From: a bacterium
GTDB taxonomy: Bacteria; Cyanobacteriota; Vampirovibrionia; Obscuribacterales; Obscuribacteraceae
Assembly (NCBI GenBank): GCA_030431355.1
Contig: JAUIJG010000202.1
Location: 1 to 9,337 of the forward strand
Reading direction: 5' to 3'
DNA length: 9,337 nt
The position numbers and the translations under genes are program-made. Positions 1-6,918 of this stretch are shown here, piece by piece. Below the pieces are notes generated by a model. That model did not search any database. It was not told the origin of the DNA and worked only from the letters and a program-made list of their open reading frames with translations. Each line of letters starts with the position of its first letter. Position 1 is the first letter of the stretch.

Positions 1-3
1 TAA

Positions 4-97
4 TCTCGGTGGGGGCAGGCTGTTTATGCCACTTTGGCATAAGGATCGGGGAAATCCTATGCCAATCTGGCATATTCTCGGCGAGGGCAGGTTGTTT
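4..97 (-). repeat. Reversed copy of the 72-bp double-palindrome unit
   Basis: The palindromes ATGCCACTTTGGCAT (26-40) and ATGCCAATCTGGCAT (59-73) have centres 33 bp apart and are flanked by GGCAGG-TGTTT linkers. Read on the minus strand this matches the units at 7801-8290: same two palindromes, same 33-bp spacing, same GATCCTT-type inner linker. A decayed second copy seems to follow at about 98-157, where TGGCAGATTGGCAGG is still visible. The copy may continue to the left of the window. No gene is evident; an open frame at 9-215 only reads through the repeats. Confidence 0.85.
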
Positions 98-157
98 TCG
101 CCTGGCCTTTTCTAATGCTGGCAGATTGGCAGGAAGGTTCCATTCGTTCTTTCACGG

Positions 158-295
158 GGCTGGCATTTTCACCGGCATAGACATGGCATTAACACAGGCA
201 CAAGCATGGCAGTGACAGCGGCACAGACATGGCATTAACAGCGGCACAGGCGTGACAGTAACACCGGCACAGACATGACATCGGGATTGGCAGAG
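158..295. repeat. Six degenerate 23-bp tandem repeats
   Basis: Six consecutive 23-bp units start at 158, 181, 204, 227, 250 and 273. The consensus is close to RCATGGCATTAACAGCGGCACAG. Units 2-5 are most alike; the first and last are more diverged. TGGCA and GGCA half-sites recur, echoing the TGCCA/TGGCA arms of the neighbouring 72-bp unit. Because 23 is not a multiple of three, the array would shift frame at each unit, so it is not a protein repeat. Function unknown. Confidence 0.8.
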
Positions 296-350
296 AAGTC
301 AGTGGTGGCTGGTAGAGAGCTCGAAAAGATAAAGCATAAATAGTAAATGA

Positions 351-370
351 CGATAATCATCGAATTATCG
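351..370. promoter_or_regulatory. Inverted repeat upstream of the kynurenine operon
   Basis: CGATAAT (351-357) and ATTATCG (364-370) are perfect 7-bp arms around a 6-bp centre, 46 bp before the kynureninase start. Position and AT-rich context suit an operator for a dimeric regulator. It could also be a small hairpin in the leader. I see no convincing -35/-10 pair nearby, so the regulatory reading is an inference. Confidence 0.4.
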
Positions 371-415
371 GTTAAGGTTGTTCCTTAGATTCTGCATTGA
401 GGAGAGTTTAAGCCA

Positions 416-1735
416 GTGGTAGTCTCCAGCACCCTGAAATATGAGAACAGTGAAGCCTTTGCCAGAAGCATGGATGAGGGTGATCCCCTGAAGAGTTATC
501 GGGAGCAGTTTTTCATTCCAACCCGAGATTCTCTGGCTGATGGGCGTCATGACGAAGGCGCCGAGCCCTGTATCTACCTGGCAGGAAATTCCCTCGGTTT
601 GCAGCCGAAAAATGTAAGAGATTACATCAACAAAGAGTTGGAGGATTGGGCTGCCTACGGGGTAGAAGGACATTTTCACGCTCGCAAACCCTGGCTTCCC
701 TATCACGAAAACCTCACTGAAATGAGCGCTCGCCTGGTCGGGGCAAAACCGATTGAAGTAGTGGTCATGAATACATTGACCACAAATCTGCACCTGATGA
801 TGGTCTCCTTCTACAGACCCACTGAGAAGCGTCATAAGATTGTCATCGAGGCAGGCGCTTTTCCCTCGGACCAATATGCTGTTGCCTCCCAGGCTGAGTT
901 TCACGGATTTAAAGCCGAAGATGCCGTCCTTGAATTGAAACCCCGGGATGGCGAGGATACTTTGAGAAGCGAGGATATTCTCGCTTTCATAGAGGAGCAT
1001 GGCGACGAGATTGCGCTTGTGATGCTCGGCAATGTCAACTATTTGACCGGTCAGGCTTTTGATGTTCCTTCCATAGCAGCCGCGGCGCACAAAGTCGGCG
1101 CCAATTTTGGTCTTAATCTTGCCCATGGTGCAGGCAATCTTCATCTCAAACTCCATGATTGGGACGCGGACTTTGCCGTCTGGTGCAGTTATAAGTATCT
1201 GAATTCGGGACCGGGAAGTCTTGCCGGATGCTTTGTGCATGAGCGCCATGCTGAAAGCTTCGATCTTCCACGCTTTGCCGGATGGTGGGGCCATGACAAA
1301 AAGACAAGATTCGAAATGGGTCCTCACTTTGACCCTATATCCGGTGCGGAAGGATGGCAGCTCAGCAACCCACCTATATTTCAGTTGGCGGCTCTGAGAG
1401 CCTCTCTTTCTATCTTCGACCGTGTCGGTATGGAAGCGATAAGAGAGAAAGGCGATAAACTCACAGGCTTCTTAGAATATCTCCTCAATGAGATACCGGA
1501 TGATTTTTGCACGATAATCACCCCGGCAAGCCCGGCTGAAAGGGGTTGCCAGCTTTCAATTCGTTTTCGCAAAGACGTAGAGACCCGGGGATTGCTCGCC
1601 CGACTTAAGGAAGAAGGGGCGATTTGTGATTTTAGAGAGCCGGATATCATCAGGGCTGCACCGGCTCCTCTCTACAACAGCTACCAGGATGTGTACAAAT
1701 TTGCCTGTATTTTGAGGAGTTTTGCCGGTCATTAA
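416..1735 (+). CDS. kynU: Kynureninase (PLP-dependent)
   Basis: This fold-type I PLP enzyme cleaves 3-hydroxykynurenine (or kynurenine) to 3-hydroxyanthranilate (or anthranilate) and L-alanine in the cytoplasm. The 439-aa product is near the usual length (human about 465) and collinear with the family. Visible motifs are YLAGNSLGLQPK (54-65), MNTLTTNLHL (118-127), AFPSDQYA (148-155), the lysine motif CSYKYLNSGPG with PLP-binding K260, GWWGH, and SNPPI. The GTG start is chosen because GAGGAGAG sits at 399-406, an in-frame TGA lies at 398-400, and the next ATG is 18 codons downstream. One oddity is LNLAHGAGN at 233-241: N234 stands where the family has Asp, which contacts the PLP ring nitrogen. 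All other motifs look intact. It is first in an operon with KMO, the preceding step of the pathway. Confidence 0.96.
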   Translation: MVVSSTLKYENSEAFARSMDEGDPLKSYREQFFIPTRDSLADGRHDEGAEPCIYLAGNSLGLQPKNVRDYINKELEDWAAYGVEGHFHARKPWLPYHENLTEMSARLVGAKPIEVVVMNTLTTNLHLMMVSFYRPTEKRHKIVIEAGAFPSDQYAVASQAEFHGFKAEDAVLELKPRDGEDTLRSEDILAFIEEHGDEIALVMLGNVNYLTGQAFDVPSIAAAAHKVGANFGLNLAHGAGNLHLKLHDWDADFAVWCSYKYLNSGPGSLAGCFVHERHAESFDLPRFAGWWGHDKKTRFEMGPHFDPISGAEGWQLSNPPIFQLAALRASLSIFDRVGMEAIREKGDKLTGFLEYLLNEIPDDFCTIITPASPAERGCQLSIRFRKDVETRGLLARLKEEGAICDFREPDIIRAAPAPLYNSYQDVYKFACILRSFAGH

Positions 1736-1787
1736 TCGGGATCGGAGAGCTATCTGTTTTAAGTTCTGAGACCAGGGAGAATAAGGG

Positions 1788-3260
1788 ATGTCAATCGATA
1801 GAGAAGTTGGAATCGCCATTGTCGGAGCCGGTCTGGTGGGCTCGCTCTTGGCAGTATTGTTAGCTAGAAAAGGCTTCAGCGTCCAGGTTTTTGAACGGCG
1901 ACCGGATATGCGCAAAGAGAAGCTGAGCGCCGGTCGCTCCATCAACTTGAATATCTCCTGTCGGGGCTTGAAAGGGCTGGAGCGGGCTGGCGTCCTGGAG
2001 GATGTCCTGCCGGAGTTGGTGCCGATGCGTGGCAGGATGATGCACTCTCCTTCCGGGGAACTCACCTATCAGCCCTACGGCAAAGATGAGAGCGAGTATG
2101 GAAATTCCGTCTCCAGGGCGGGGCTGAATAAGATCCTGGTTGAGAGAGCGGAAGAGACTGGAAAAGTAGAGTTTCATTTCAGTCAAAAAGCTCTGGATAT
2201 AGACTTCGACGAAAACGTGATTACTTTCGAGGAGCATGGCACCGGCAAGAAAATGAAGGTGAAGGCTGCTCGCATTATAGGCACTGATGGCGGTGGCTCC
2301 CAGGTGCGTAAGAGTATGATGGGCGTGGATGGCTATGATGAGAGCATAGAGCCGCTTGAATATGGATATAAGGAGCTTTCCATTCCCGCTGGAGATGGCG
2401 GCAGTTTTCAAATAGAGAAAGAGGCTCTGCACATATGGCCCCGGGGAGAGTACATGCAGATTGCTCTGCCTAACTATGACGGCAGCTTTACCGTGACTTT
2501 GTTCTTGCCTTACAAAGGAGAGAAGAGCTTTGAGAAGCTGGAGAGCAAAGAGAGCGTGCTCGAATTCTTTAATACCGAATTTGGTGATTCTGTGCCGTTG
2601 ATGCCGGACCTTGTGGATGTCTTTTTCGAGAATCCGACCGGACATATGGAGACTGTTCGCTGCTACCCCTGGCATGTGGGCGGCAAGGCGCTGGTCATGG
2701 GGGATGCATCCCACGCGATAGTTCCTTTTTTCGGTCAGGGCATGAATTGTGGATTTGAAGACGTGACCGTATTTGATGATTGCCTGAGAAGTCTCGCCGA
2801 AAAAGGCTATGGAGTAGAAGAGCTGAGCAAGCAGAATGAAACCAAGATTGAGCTTATCTGGTTCAAACTGTTTGAAGCCTTCACCCGTGAGCGGAAGGAC
2901 AATGCCGATGCCATTGCCGATATGGCTCTCGATAACTTCATCGAGATGCGCGACCGGGTTGCCGATCCTGAATTCCTTTTAGCTAAGAAAATCGAAAAGC
3001 TCCTTGAGAAGCGGTTCCCGGGCAAATACATCTCCAGATATTCTCTGGTGACTTTCACCAATGTACCCTATAAACTGGCTCAGGATGCCGGTAAAGTATG
3101 CGAGTCTATTGTGGCGGAATTAATGGAAGGTCTCGAAGACGCGGAAGCGATCAACTACGAAAAGGCAGAAAAATTGATAGATGAGAGGCTGGCTCCGCTT
3201 CTTGCCGATTCCGAAGAGCTTGCCCTGAGTACCTCATCCAGCTGTCGAGCAGGAAACTGA
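1788..3260 (+). CDS. kmo: Kynurenine 3-monooxygenase (FAD-dependent)
   Basis: This class A flavin monooxygenase hydroxylates L-kynurenine to 3-hydroxykynurenine using NADPH and O2. The product has 490 aa. The FAD dinucleotide fold GAGLVG is at 13-18 with ER at 36-37. GRSINLNISCRG (49-60) and MRGRMMHS (80-87) are family signatures; GTDGG is at 165-169 and GDASHAIVPFFGQGMN at 305-320. Residues aligning with the substrate contacts of human KMO are kept: R83, Y97, N383 and Y418. No C-terminal membrane anchor is visible, unlike the mitochondrial enzyme; the tail (about 440-490) is acidic and helical. AGGGAGA at 1774-1780 precedes the ATG. Lying 52 bp after kynureninase, its product is that enzyme's substrate. 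Confidence 0.96.
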   Translation: MSIDREVGIAIVGAGLVGSLLAVLLARKGFSVQVFERRPDMRKEKLSAGRSINLNISCRGLKGLERAGVLEDVLPELVPMRGRMMHSPSGELTYQPYGKDESEYGNSVSRAGLNKILVERAEETGKVEFHFSQKALDIDFDENVITFEEHGTGKKMKVKAARIIGTDGGGSQVRKSMMGVDGYDESIEPLEYGYKELSIPAGDGGSFQIEKEALHIWPRGEYMQIALPNYDGSFTVTLFLPYKGEKSFEKLESKESVLEFFNTEFGDSVPLMPDLVDVFFENPTGHMETVRCYPWHVGGKALVMGDASHAIVPFFGQGMNCGFEDVTVFDDCLRSLAEKGYGVEELSKQNETKIELIWFKLFEAFTRERKDNADAIADMALDNFIEMRDRVADPEFLLAKKIEKLLEKRFPGKYISRYSLVTFTNVPYKLAQDAGKVCESIVAELMEGLEDAEAINYEKAEKLIDERLAPLLADSEELALSTSSSCRAGN

Positions 3261-3267
3261 ATTTTCT

Positions 3268-4350
3268 ATGCCGGATAGTTCTTTAGATTTCACCCCTTTC
3301 GACGCTGAAGAGAATCTTGCTGCGGTGGTTGATGTATTAAGGGCGGTGCGTCATATGTCCTGGTCCTACGCCGGGGACATCAGCCGTGTCGTTAAGAAGA
3401 TCTGCCAGACCTTTGATGCCGGTCGTTGTATTCTCTTTGCCGCCCGGGAAGGATCGCGCTTCGACGTGTATGAATACGTGGAAGGGGAGGGACGAAAGAC
3501 GGCGGATTTTTTCAATGGCAAAGCCGGTCAGCTCTGGCTCAAGAATCTGGCGGAGTCGGGCAGTGACTTTCTAAGCTCTGAGCGTTTCGTGGAGATGGCC
3601 GAAGTCGGTGAGAGCATCTCTTTCGGCTCGGAGTATGGCGAGAATAGTCCTTATCTGCTCGATCCTCCCAGCCATATTTTGCCCCTCAAAAATCCCTACA
3701 CTTCTCGCTATGGCATCAAGCCGGGATTTATGCTCATTCAGGAACCCCGGAGCCTGACCCGCTGGAACAGAAAGCAGCTCGACAGTCTTGTGATAGTGGC
3801 GGAGTATCTTGCCATGACCATTGAGTGCGAGCGTCTCACCTCCGCCATGCAGATTGAGACAGGTCTCGGTGAGCGGGTGCCTGGTCTTCTCAGTCGTCGG
3901 CGGTTCTCCGAACTTGCCCAGTGGGAAATTTCTAAATTGTCCGAGAGTTCAGAGGAAGAAGATTCTCACGGCACCGGAGCTTCACTGTTGCTCATCGGTT
4001 TTCCCGAGCGCACCAAGCTGAGCCTGCCCCAGCTTATTCGAGACTCCGAAGTGATTCTGGATCTTTGTGGCAGGGCCGTGGTCAAGTCATTGACCGCCCG
4101 GGAGTTGGCTGCTTACTGGCGGGGTGATATCCTCGTCGCTTTGAGTCGATCTGAGCCGGAGGAGTTTAAATCCAGGGTGGAAACAGCTGTTCGGCAGGCT
4201 TTTGAAAAGTGGCTGGTCGCCAACGGAATCGACTCCGACGGTCATGGACCGGAAGGTATTCCGGCAATGGGTATGGCGGAGTTACCCCGGGATGGAAAAA
4301 GTCTGGAAGAGTTATATCAAGCGGCTTTGCTCGCCAGTAAGATTCAATAA
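3268..4350 (+). CDS. GAF domain protein with degenerate GGDEF-like domain
   Basis: The product has 360 aa, no signal peptide and no membrane segment. Residues about 15-186 read as a GAF ligand-binding domain: helical start, then RCILFAAREG, then HILPLKNP, GFMLIQEP and a closing helix. Residues about 205-360 have the layout of a GGDEF domain: GLLSRRRF (206-213) resembles GLLNRRRF, SLLLIGF (239-245) is the first core strand, and GMAELPRDGKSLEELYQAALLA (335-356) resembles the usual end of the domain. The active-site hairpin is YWRGDILVAL (283-292) in place of GGDEF, so diguanylate cyclase activity is unlikely. The start is 7 bp after the KMO stop with only a weak distant AGGAAA, which suggests translational coupling. 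A sensor or scaffold role is inferred; the ligand is unknown. Confidence 0.75.
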   Translation: MPDSSLDFTPFDAEENLAAVVDVLRAVRHMSWSYAGDISRVVKKICQTFDAGRCILFAAREGSRFDVYEYVEGEGRKTADFFNGKAGQLWLKNLAESGSDFLSSERFVEMAEVGESISFGSEYGENSPYLLDPPSHILPLKNPYTSRYGIKPGFMLIQEPRSLTRWNRKQLDSLVIVAEYLAMTIECERLTSAMQIETGLGERVPGLLSRRRFSELAQWEISKLSESSEEEDSHGTGASLLLIGFPERTKLSLPQLIRDSEVILDLCGRAVVKSLTARELAAYWRGDILVALSRSEPEEFKSRVETAVRQAFEKWLVANGIDSDGHGPEGIPAMGMAELPRDGKSLEELYQAALLASKIQ

Positions 4351-4361
4351 CAAAGACTGAT

Positions 4362-4389
4362 CAATAAGCAATAAGCAATAAGCAATAAG
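4362..4389. repeat. (CAATAAG)x4 heptanucleotide tandem repeat
   Basis: There are four perfect CAATAAG copies between two convergent genes, 11 bp after the GAF gene stop and 3 bp before the lipoprotein stop. The GAF gene's own end (TTCAATAAC, 4345-4353) resembles the unit, so the repeat may have grown from it. No intrinsic terminator is visible for either convergent gene here. A seven-base unit can vary in copy number by slippage, but at this place it would not change either protein. Confidence 0.9.
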
Positions 4390-4392
4390 CCG

Positions 4393-5058
4393 TCAGTCAA
4401 GCTTTTCGCCTTCTTTGTATTCAGTGACATAGGTCTTCTTGCCCCATAGTCTTATCCGAAAAGTGAAGCTTTTGCCTTTTGCTGCCGGAGGATTGCTAAA
4501 AGGCCTGGCTTCTTCGATGGCGTCTTCGATGGCATCGTTAATATCCTGGAATTCGATTGAGGGTACTTCGGTCTCGAATTTTGTGTCCATGACGCTGCCC
4601 TGGCTGTCCACGGTGACAAGCACATGATTGCCGCGCCATTTTTTGCGCTTCCCGTGCTCCATCTCGAACTCACTGGCTGCTTTCTGGATAGTCTTGGGGA
4701 GCCGCAGGTTTTTGTCCAGGCTTTTTTCAGTCCGCTTCAGGAAAGATTCGATATCTTTATTGCTAAAGGTCTTCTTGCTACTAGAATCGTCGGATTCCGA
4801 TTTGGATTCCTTGCCCTTTTTGTCTTTATCCGACTCAGTCTTTGTTTCCGGCTTTTCTTTCTTCTTTTTAGACTCGTTCTTTTTGTCTTCCGCTATGGGT
4901 TTTTTCTTGTCCTTGCTTTCGGGTGCCGGGCTCTCTTCGCCGCCGCCGCAACCGGCAATGCCAAGACAGAGAACCGAGCAAGTGAGCAGGGTTAGAAGGG
5001 CGCTTTTATTTGGTTTTTTGAATGTATATATCAAGAATATATCGCTAAAAACGGACAT
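4393..5058 (-). CDS. Lipoprotein with Lys/Glu/Ser-rich linker and TonB/TolA-C-like domain
   Basis: The 221-aa product has a basic N-terminus (KKPNKS, 14-19), a hydrophobic stretch (20-36) and the lipobox IAGC, with C37 as the lipidated residue. Residues 41-98 are a low-complexity K/E/S/D/P linker. Residues about 105-206 resemble the TonB/TolA C-terminal fold: VLVTVDSQGSV, then DAIEEARPFSNPP, then FTFRIRLWG. The frame is open to 5280, but a strong terminator at 5163-5203 lies inside that extension, so I chose the ATG at 5058. No Shine-Dalgarno stands directly before it, and TATAAT lies only 3 bases upstream, so the message may be leaderless or start slightly lower. True TonB uses a membrane anchor; a lipid anchor suggests an envelope role other than classical TonB energy transduction. 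Confidence 0.7.
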   Translation of the reverse strand: MSVFSDIFLIYTFKKPNKSALLTLLTCSVLCLGIAGCGGGEESPAPESKDKKKPIAEDKKNESKKKKEKPETKTESDKDKKGKESKSESDDSSSKKTFSNKDIESFLKRTEKSLDKNLRLPKTIQKAASEFEMEHGKRKKWRGNHVLVTVDSQGSVMDTKFETEVPSIEFQDINDAIEDAIEEARPFSNPPAAKGKSFTFRIRLWGKKTYVTEYKEGEKLD

Positions 5059-5061
5059 CTG

Positions 5062-5067
5062 ATTATA
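5062..5067 (-). promoter_or_regulatory. TATAAT -10-like hexamer abutting the lipoprotein start
   Basis: TATAAT on the minus strand ends 3 bases before the ATG at 5058. A start about 7 bases downstream would fall on or just after that ATG. There is no good -35 match; the upstream region is the polypurine tract. This could be a chance match. Confidence 0.3.
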
Positions 5068-5076
5068 GCGTATTGG

Positions 5077-5110
5077 CTTTTCTTTCCTCTCCTCTCCTTT
5101 CCTTTCCTCT
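5077..5110. repeat. 34-nt pure pyrimidine tract with perfect mirror repeat
   Basis: The plus strand is only C and T from 5077 to 5110 (purine-only on the minus strand). Positions 5083-5100 (TTTCCTCTCCTCTCCTTT) read the same in both directions, a mirror repeat of the kind that can form triplex DNA. It lies upstream of the lipoprotein start. On the minus strand it gives repeated GGAGAGG, but about 25 bases or more from the ATG, too far for a normal ribosome site. Confidence 0.8.
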
Positions 5111-5162
5111 GCTTTCCGCTTACCTGTTATCAGGATTAATCTTGTGCGGTGGCGCGAGCATA

Positions 5163-5203
5163 CAAAAAAACAGGAGCCGGATCGATAAGGCCAATCCGGC
5201 TCC
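5163..5203 (-). terminator. Intrinsic terminator of the aldo/keto reductase gene
   Basis: GGAGCCGGAT (5173-5182) and ATCCGGCTCC (5194-5203) form a perfect 10-bp GC-rich stem with an 11-base loop. On the minus strand it is followed by TGTTTTTTTG. It lies 40 bases after the reductase stop and separates that gene from the lipoprotein gene. Confidence 0.92.
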
Positions 5204-5242
5204 TTCTCCATGTTTTTACCAGTTTGTTGGAGGTAATGGTAC

Positions 5243-6349
5243 CTACGCGGTGACCAGTTCCTCATCGTGACGCTCGGCATCGCTGGCGGGAGCTAGCGGA
5301 TTGACCTCGAAGCTCTCTCCGTTGATTGTCGTGCCACCATAGCCGAAAGGACCTGCATTTTTAATGAACTGAGCTGGGAAATCAAGCTCGGGAGCCGAGA
5401 CTTCATTGAGCTTATTCATCTGTTCTTCGGTCAACTCGATATCGAGGGCGGCGACGTTGTCGTCGAGCTGCTTCAAGCTGGTAGCTCCGAAGATGGAGGA
5501 GGTGACTCCGGGCATTTTTTGTACCCAGGCCAGGGCTACTCTTGCAGGGGTTGTATCCAGCTCTTCAGCCACTTCCTTGACCACGTCAACAATGTCGAAG
5601 TTCTTTTCGGTGAGGAATCGGGTGACCCAATCTCCACGACCGGCATCAACTTTGTCCGCCTCTTCCCGTTTGTATTTACCGGTTAAGATGCCGCCTTTTA
5701 AAGGAGACCAGGGGGTGATGCCGAGACCCATCTCCTGGGCCATGGGAACCAGCTCGCCTTCCACTGTTCTTTCAATCAGCGAATATTCGATTTGAAGAGC
5801 GATCAAAGGACTCCATCCTCTGAAATGCGCGATGGTCTGGGCCTGGGAGCATTTCCAGGCGGGAGTGTCGGAAAAGCCGATGTATCTTACTTTGCCGGAT
5901 TGAACCAGATCGTTGAGAGCGCTCATTGTCTCTTCTATCGGGGTGAATCTATCCCAGCAATGCATCCAGTAGAGGTCGATGTAGTCTGTTTGCAAACGCT
6001 TGAGGGACTTGTCAATGGCAGAGTGCATGGACTTACGGCTGGCGCCACCACCATTGGGGTCACCACTGTACATGTTGCCGTAGAATTTTGTGGCCAGCAC
6101 AAGTTGGTCCCGGCGGATTTTCTCTTTCTTGATGAAATCGCCGATTACCTTTTCTGAGTGTCCTTTGGTGTAGAGGTTGGCGGTGTCGAGGAAGTTGCCG
6201 CCCAATTCCACATATCTGGAAAGTATTTTGTAGGAGTCTTCCACCGAAGAACCCCAACCCCAGTCTTTTCCGAAAGTCATGGTGCCGAGGCTGAGGGGGC
6301 TCACTCTCAGTCCTGAACGGCCCAGCGAAACATAATGATTTAACGCCAT
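5243..6349 (-). CDS. Aldo/keto reductase
   Basis: This NADPH-dependent oxidoreductase of the TIM-barrel aldo/keto reductase superfamily reduces aldehydes or ketones; the substrate is not predictable. The product has 368 aa, near the length of the larger bacterial members. The catalytic tetrad is visible: D55 in FLDTANLY, Y60, K88 in LATKFYGN and H130 in YWMHCWD. LGTMTFG (21-27), KVRYIGFSD, QIEYSLIER and ITPWSPLKGGILTGKY are family landmarks, and SSIFGATSLKQLDDN is the cofactor-binding end. The start is supported by AGGAAGGAGA on the minus strand at 6358-6367, 8 bases upstream. About the last 30 residues extend past the usual end and are acidic. It is monocistronic: its own terminator downstream, a long gap upstream. 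No link to the kynurenine genes is evident. Confidence 0.95.
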   Translation of the reverse strand: MALNHYVSLGRSGLRVSPLSLGTMTFGKDWGWGSSVEDSYKILSRYVELGGNFLDTANLYTKGHSEKVIGDFIKKEKIRRDQLVLATKFYGNMYSGDPNGGGASRKSMHSAIDKSLKRLQTDYIDLYWMHCWDRFTPIEETMSALNDLVQSGKVRYIGFSDTPAWKCSQAQTIAHFRGWSPLIALQIEYSLIERTVEGELVPMAQEMGLGITPWSPLKGGILTGKYKREEADKVDAGRGDWVTRFLTEKNFDIVDVVKEVAEELDTTPARVALAWVQKMPGVTSSIFGATSLKQLDDNVAALDIELTEEQMNKLNEVSAPELDFPAQFIKNAGPFGYGGTTINGESFEVNPLAPASDAERHDEELVTA

Positions 6350-6390
6350 CTAAATGGTCTCCTTCCTGTAGGTTGGAAGTGATCATACCT

Positions 6391-6419
6391 TTATGACTTC
6401 CTGTTAATCATACTTTCAA
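6391..6419 (-). promoter_or_regulatory. Candidate promoter of the aldo/keto reductase gene
   Basis: On the minus strand, TTGAAA (6414-6419) and TCATAA (6391-6396) are separated by 17 bases. The region also holds two GTATGAT copies (6407-6413 and 6382-6388), either of which could serve as a -10. The match is partial. Confidence 0.35.
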
Positions 6420-6900
6420 CCTCGATTTTATCTTTGGAGTTAGCTCGTCTTCTCGGTCTCCCTTGCTTCTATTGCTCGCAAAGGGTCATATGACAGGGGT
6501 TTAAGCAATATTCAATCCTGGAGCCGATAGCGCGGCTTGTGAATCAACCTAAAGTATTAGTGCAGACGATATTGGTCAACGAGTTTTGGCGCTTTCGGGA
6601 CCACCATCCCCTGGCGCGGCTAGCTTCAGCAAGCGTTAGAAGACCAGGATTTTATTTATGGGGGAGTCGAATTGTGACTCTCTCTTGCCTCTGGTTAGCT
6701 TTCATTATTAGAGTGAGATATCTCTTTTATCTTTCTTTCTCAGAGGCTTCTACTCAACTCAATTCTTTCCTGGCTTAGAGAATAATTTTTAGATCAATCT
6801 CCCCTCGGGTGAGCATGTCGATCTGGGAATTCTCTGTTCTGTCTGGATTTGAATTGGATTGGATCGGGAAGTCGTATGCAATCGCAAACTGAGCCTATAA
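6420..6900. other. Gene-poor intergenic stretch
   Basis: About 480 bases with no convincing gene. A 79-codon GTG-initiated frame (6539-6778, plus) has no Shine-Dalgarno and a composition unlike the neighbouring proteins. I see no RNA gene, strong terminator or clear repeat. The right part must hold the promoter for the gene at 6919 (TATAAC at 6896-6901 is a possible -10 without a matching -35). Confidence 0.5.
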
Positions 6901-6918
6901 CTCTACGAGGAGATAAAA

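Noticed and set aside
365..1327. 320-codon minus-strand frame
   Set aside because: Antisense to kynureninase, whose motifs are unmistakable; no ribosome site or recognisable protein features.
1860..2714. 284-codon minus-strand frame
   Set aside because: Antisense to kynurenine 3-monooxygenase and without family features.
5059..5280. 74-residue N-terminal extension of the lipoprotein
   Set aside because: It would contain the reductase terminator and overlap the end of that gene; the signal peptide with lipobox starts after 5058.
6539..6778. 79-codon plus-strand frame in the long gap
   Set aside because: GTG start without Shine-Dalgarno, no motifs, composition unlike the real genes.
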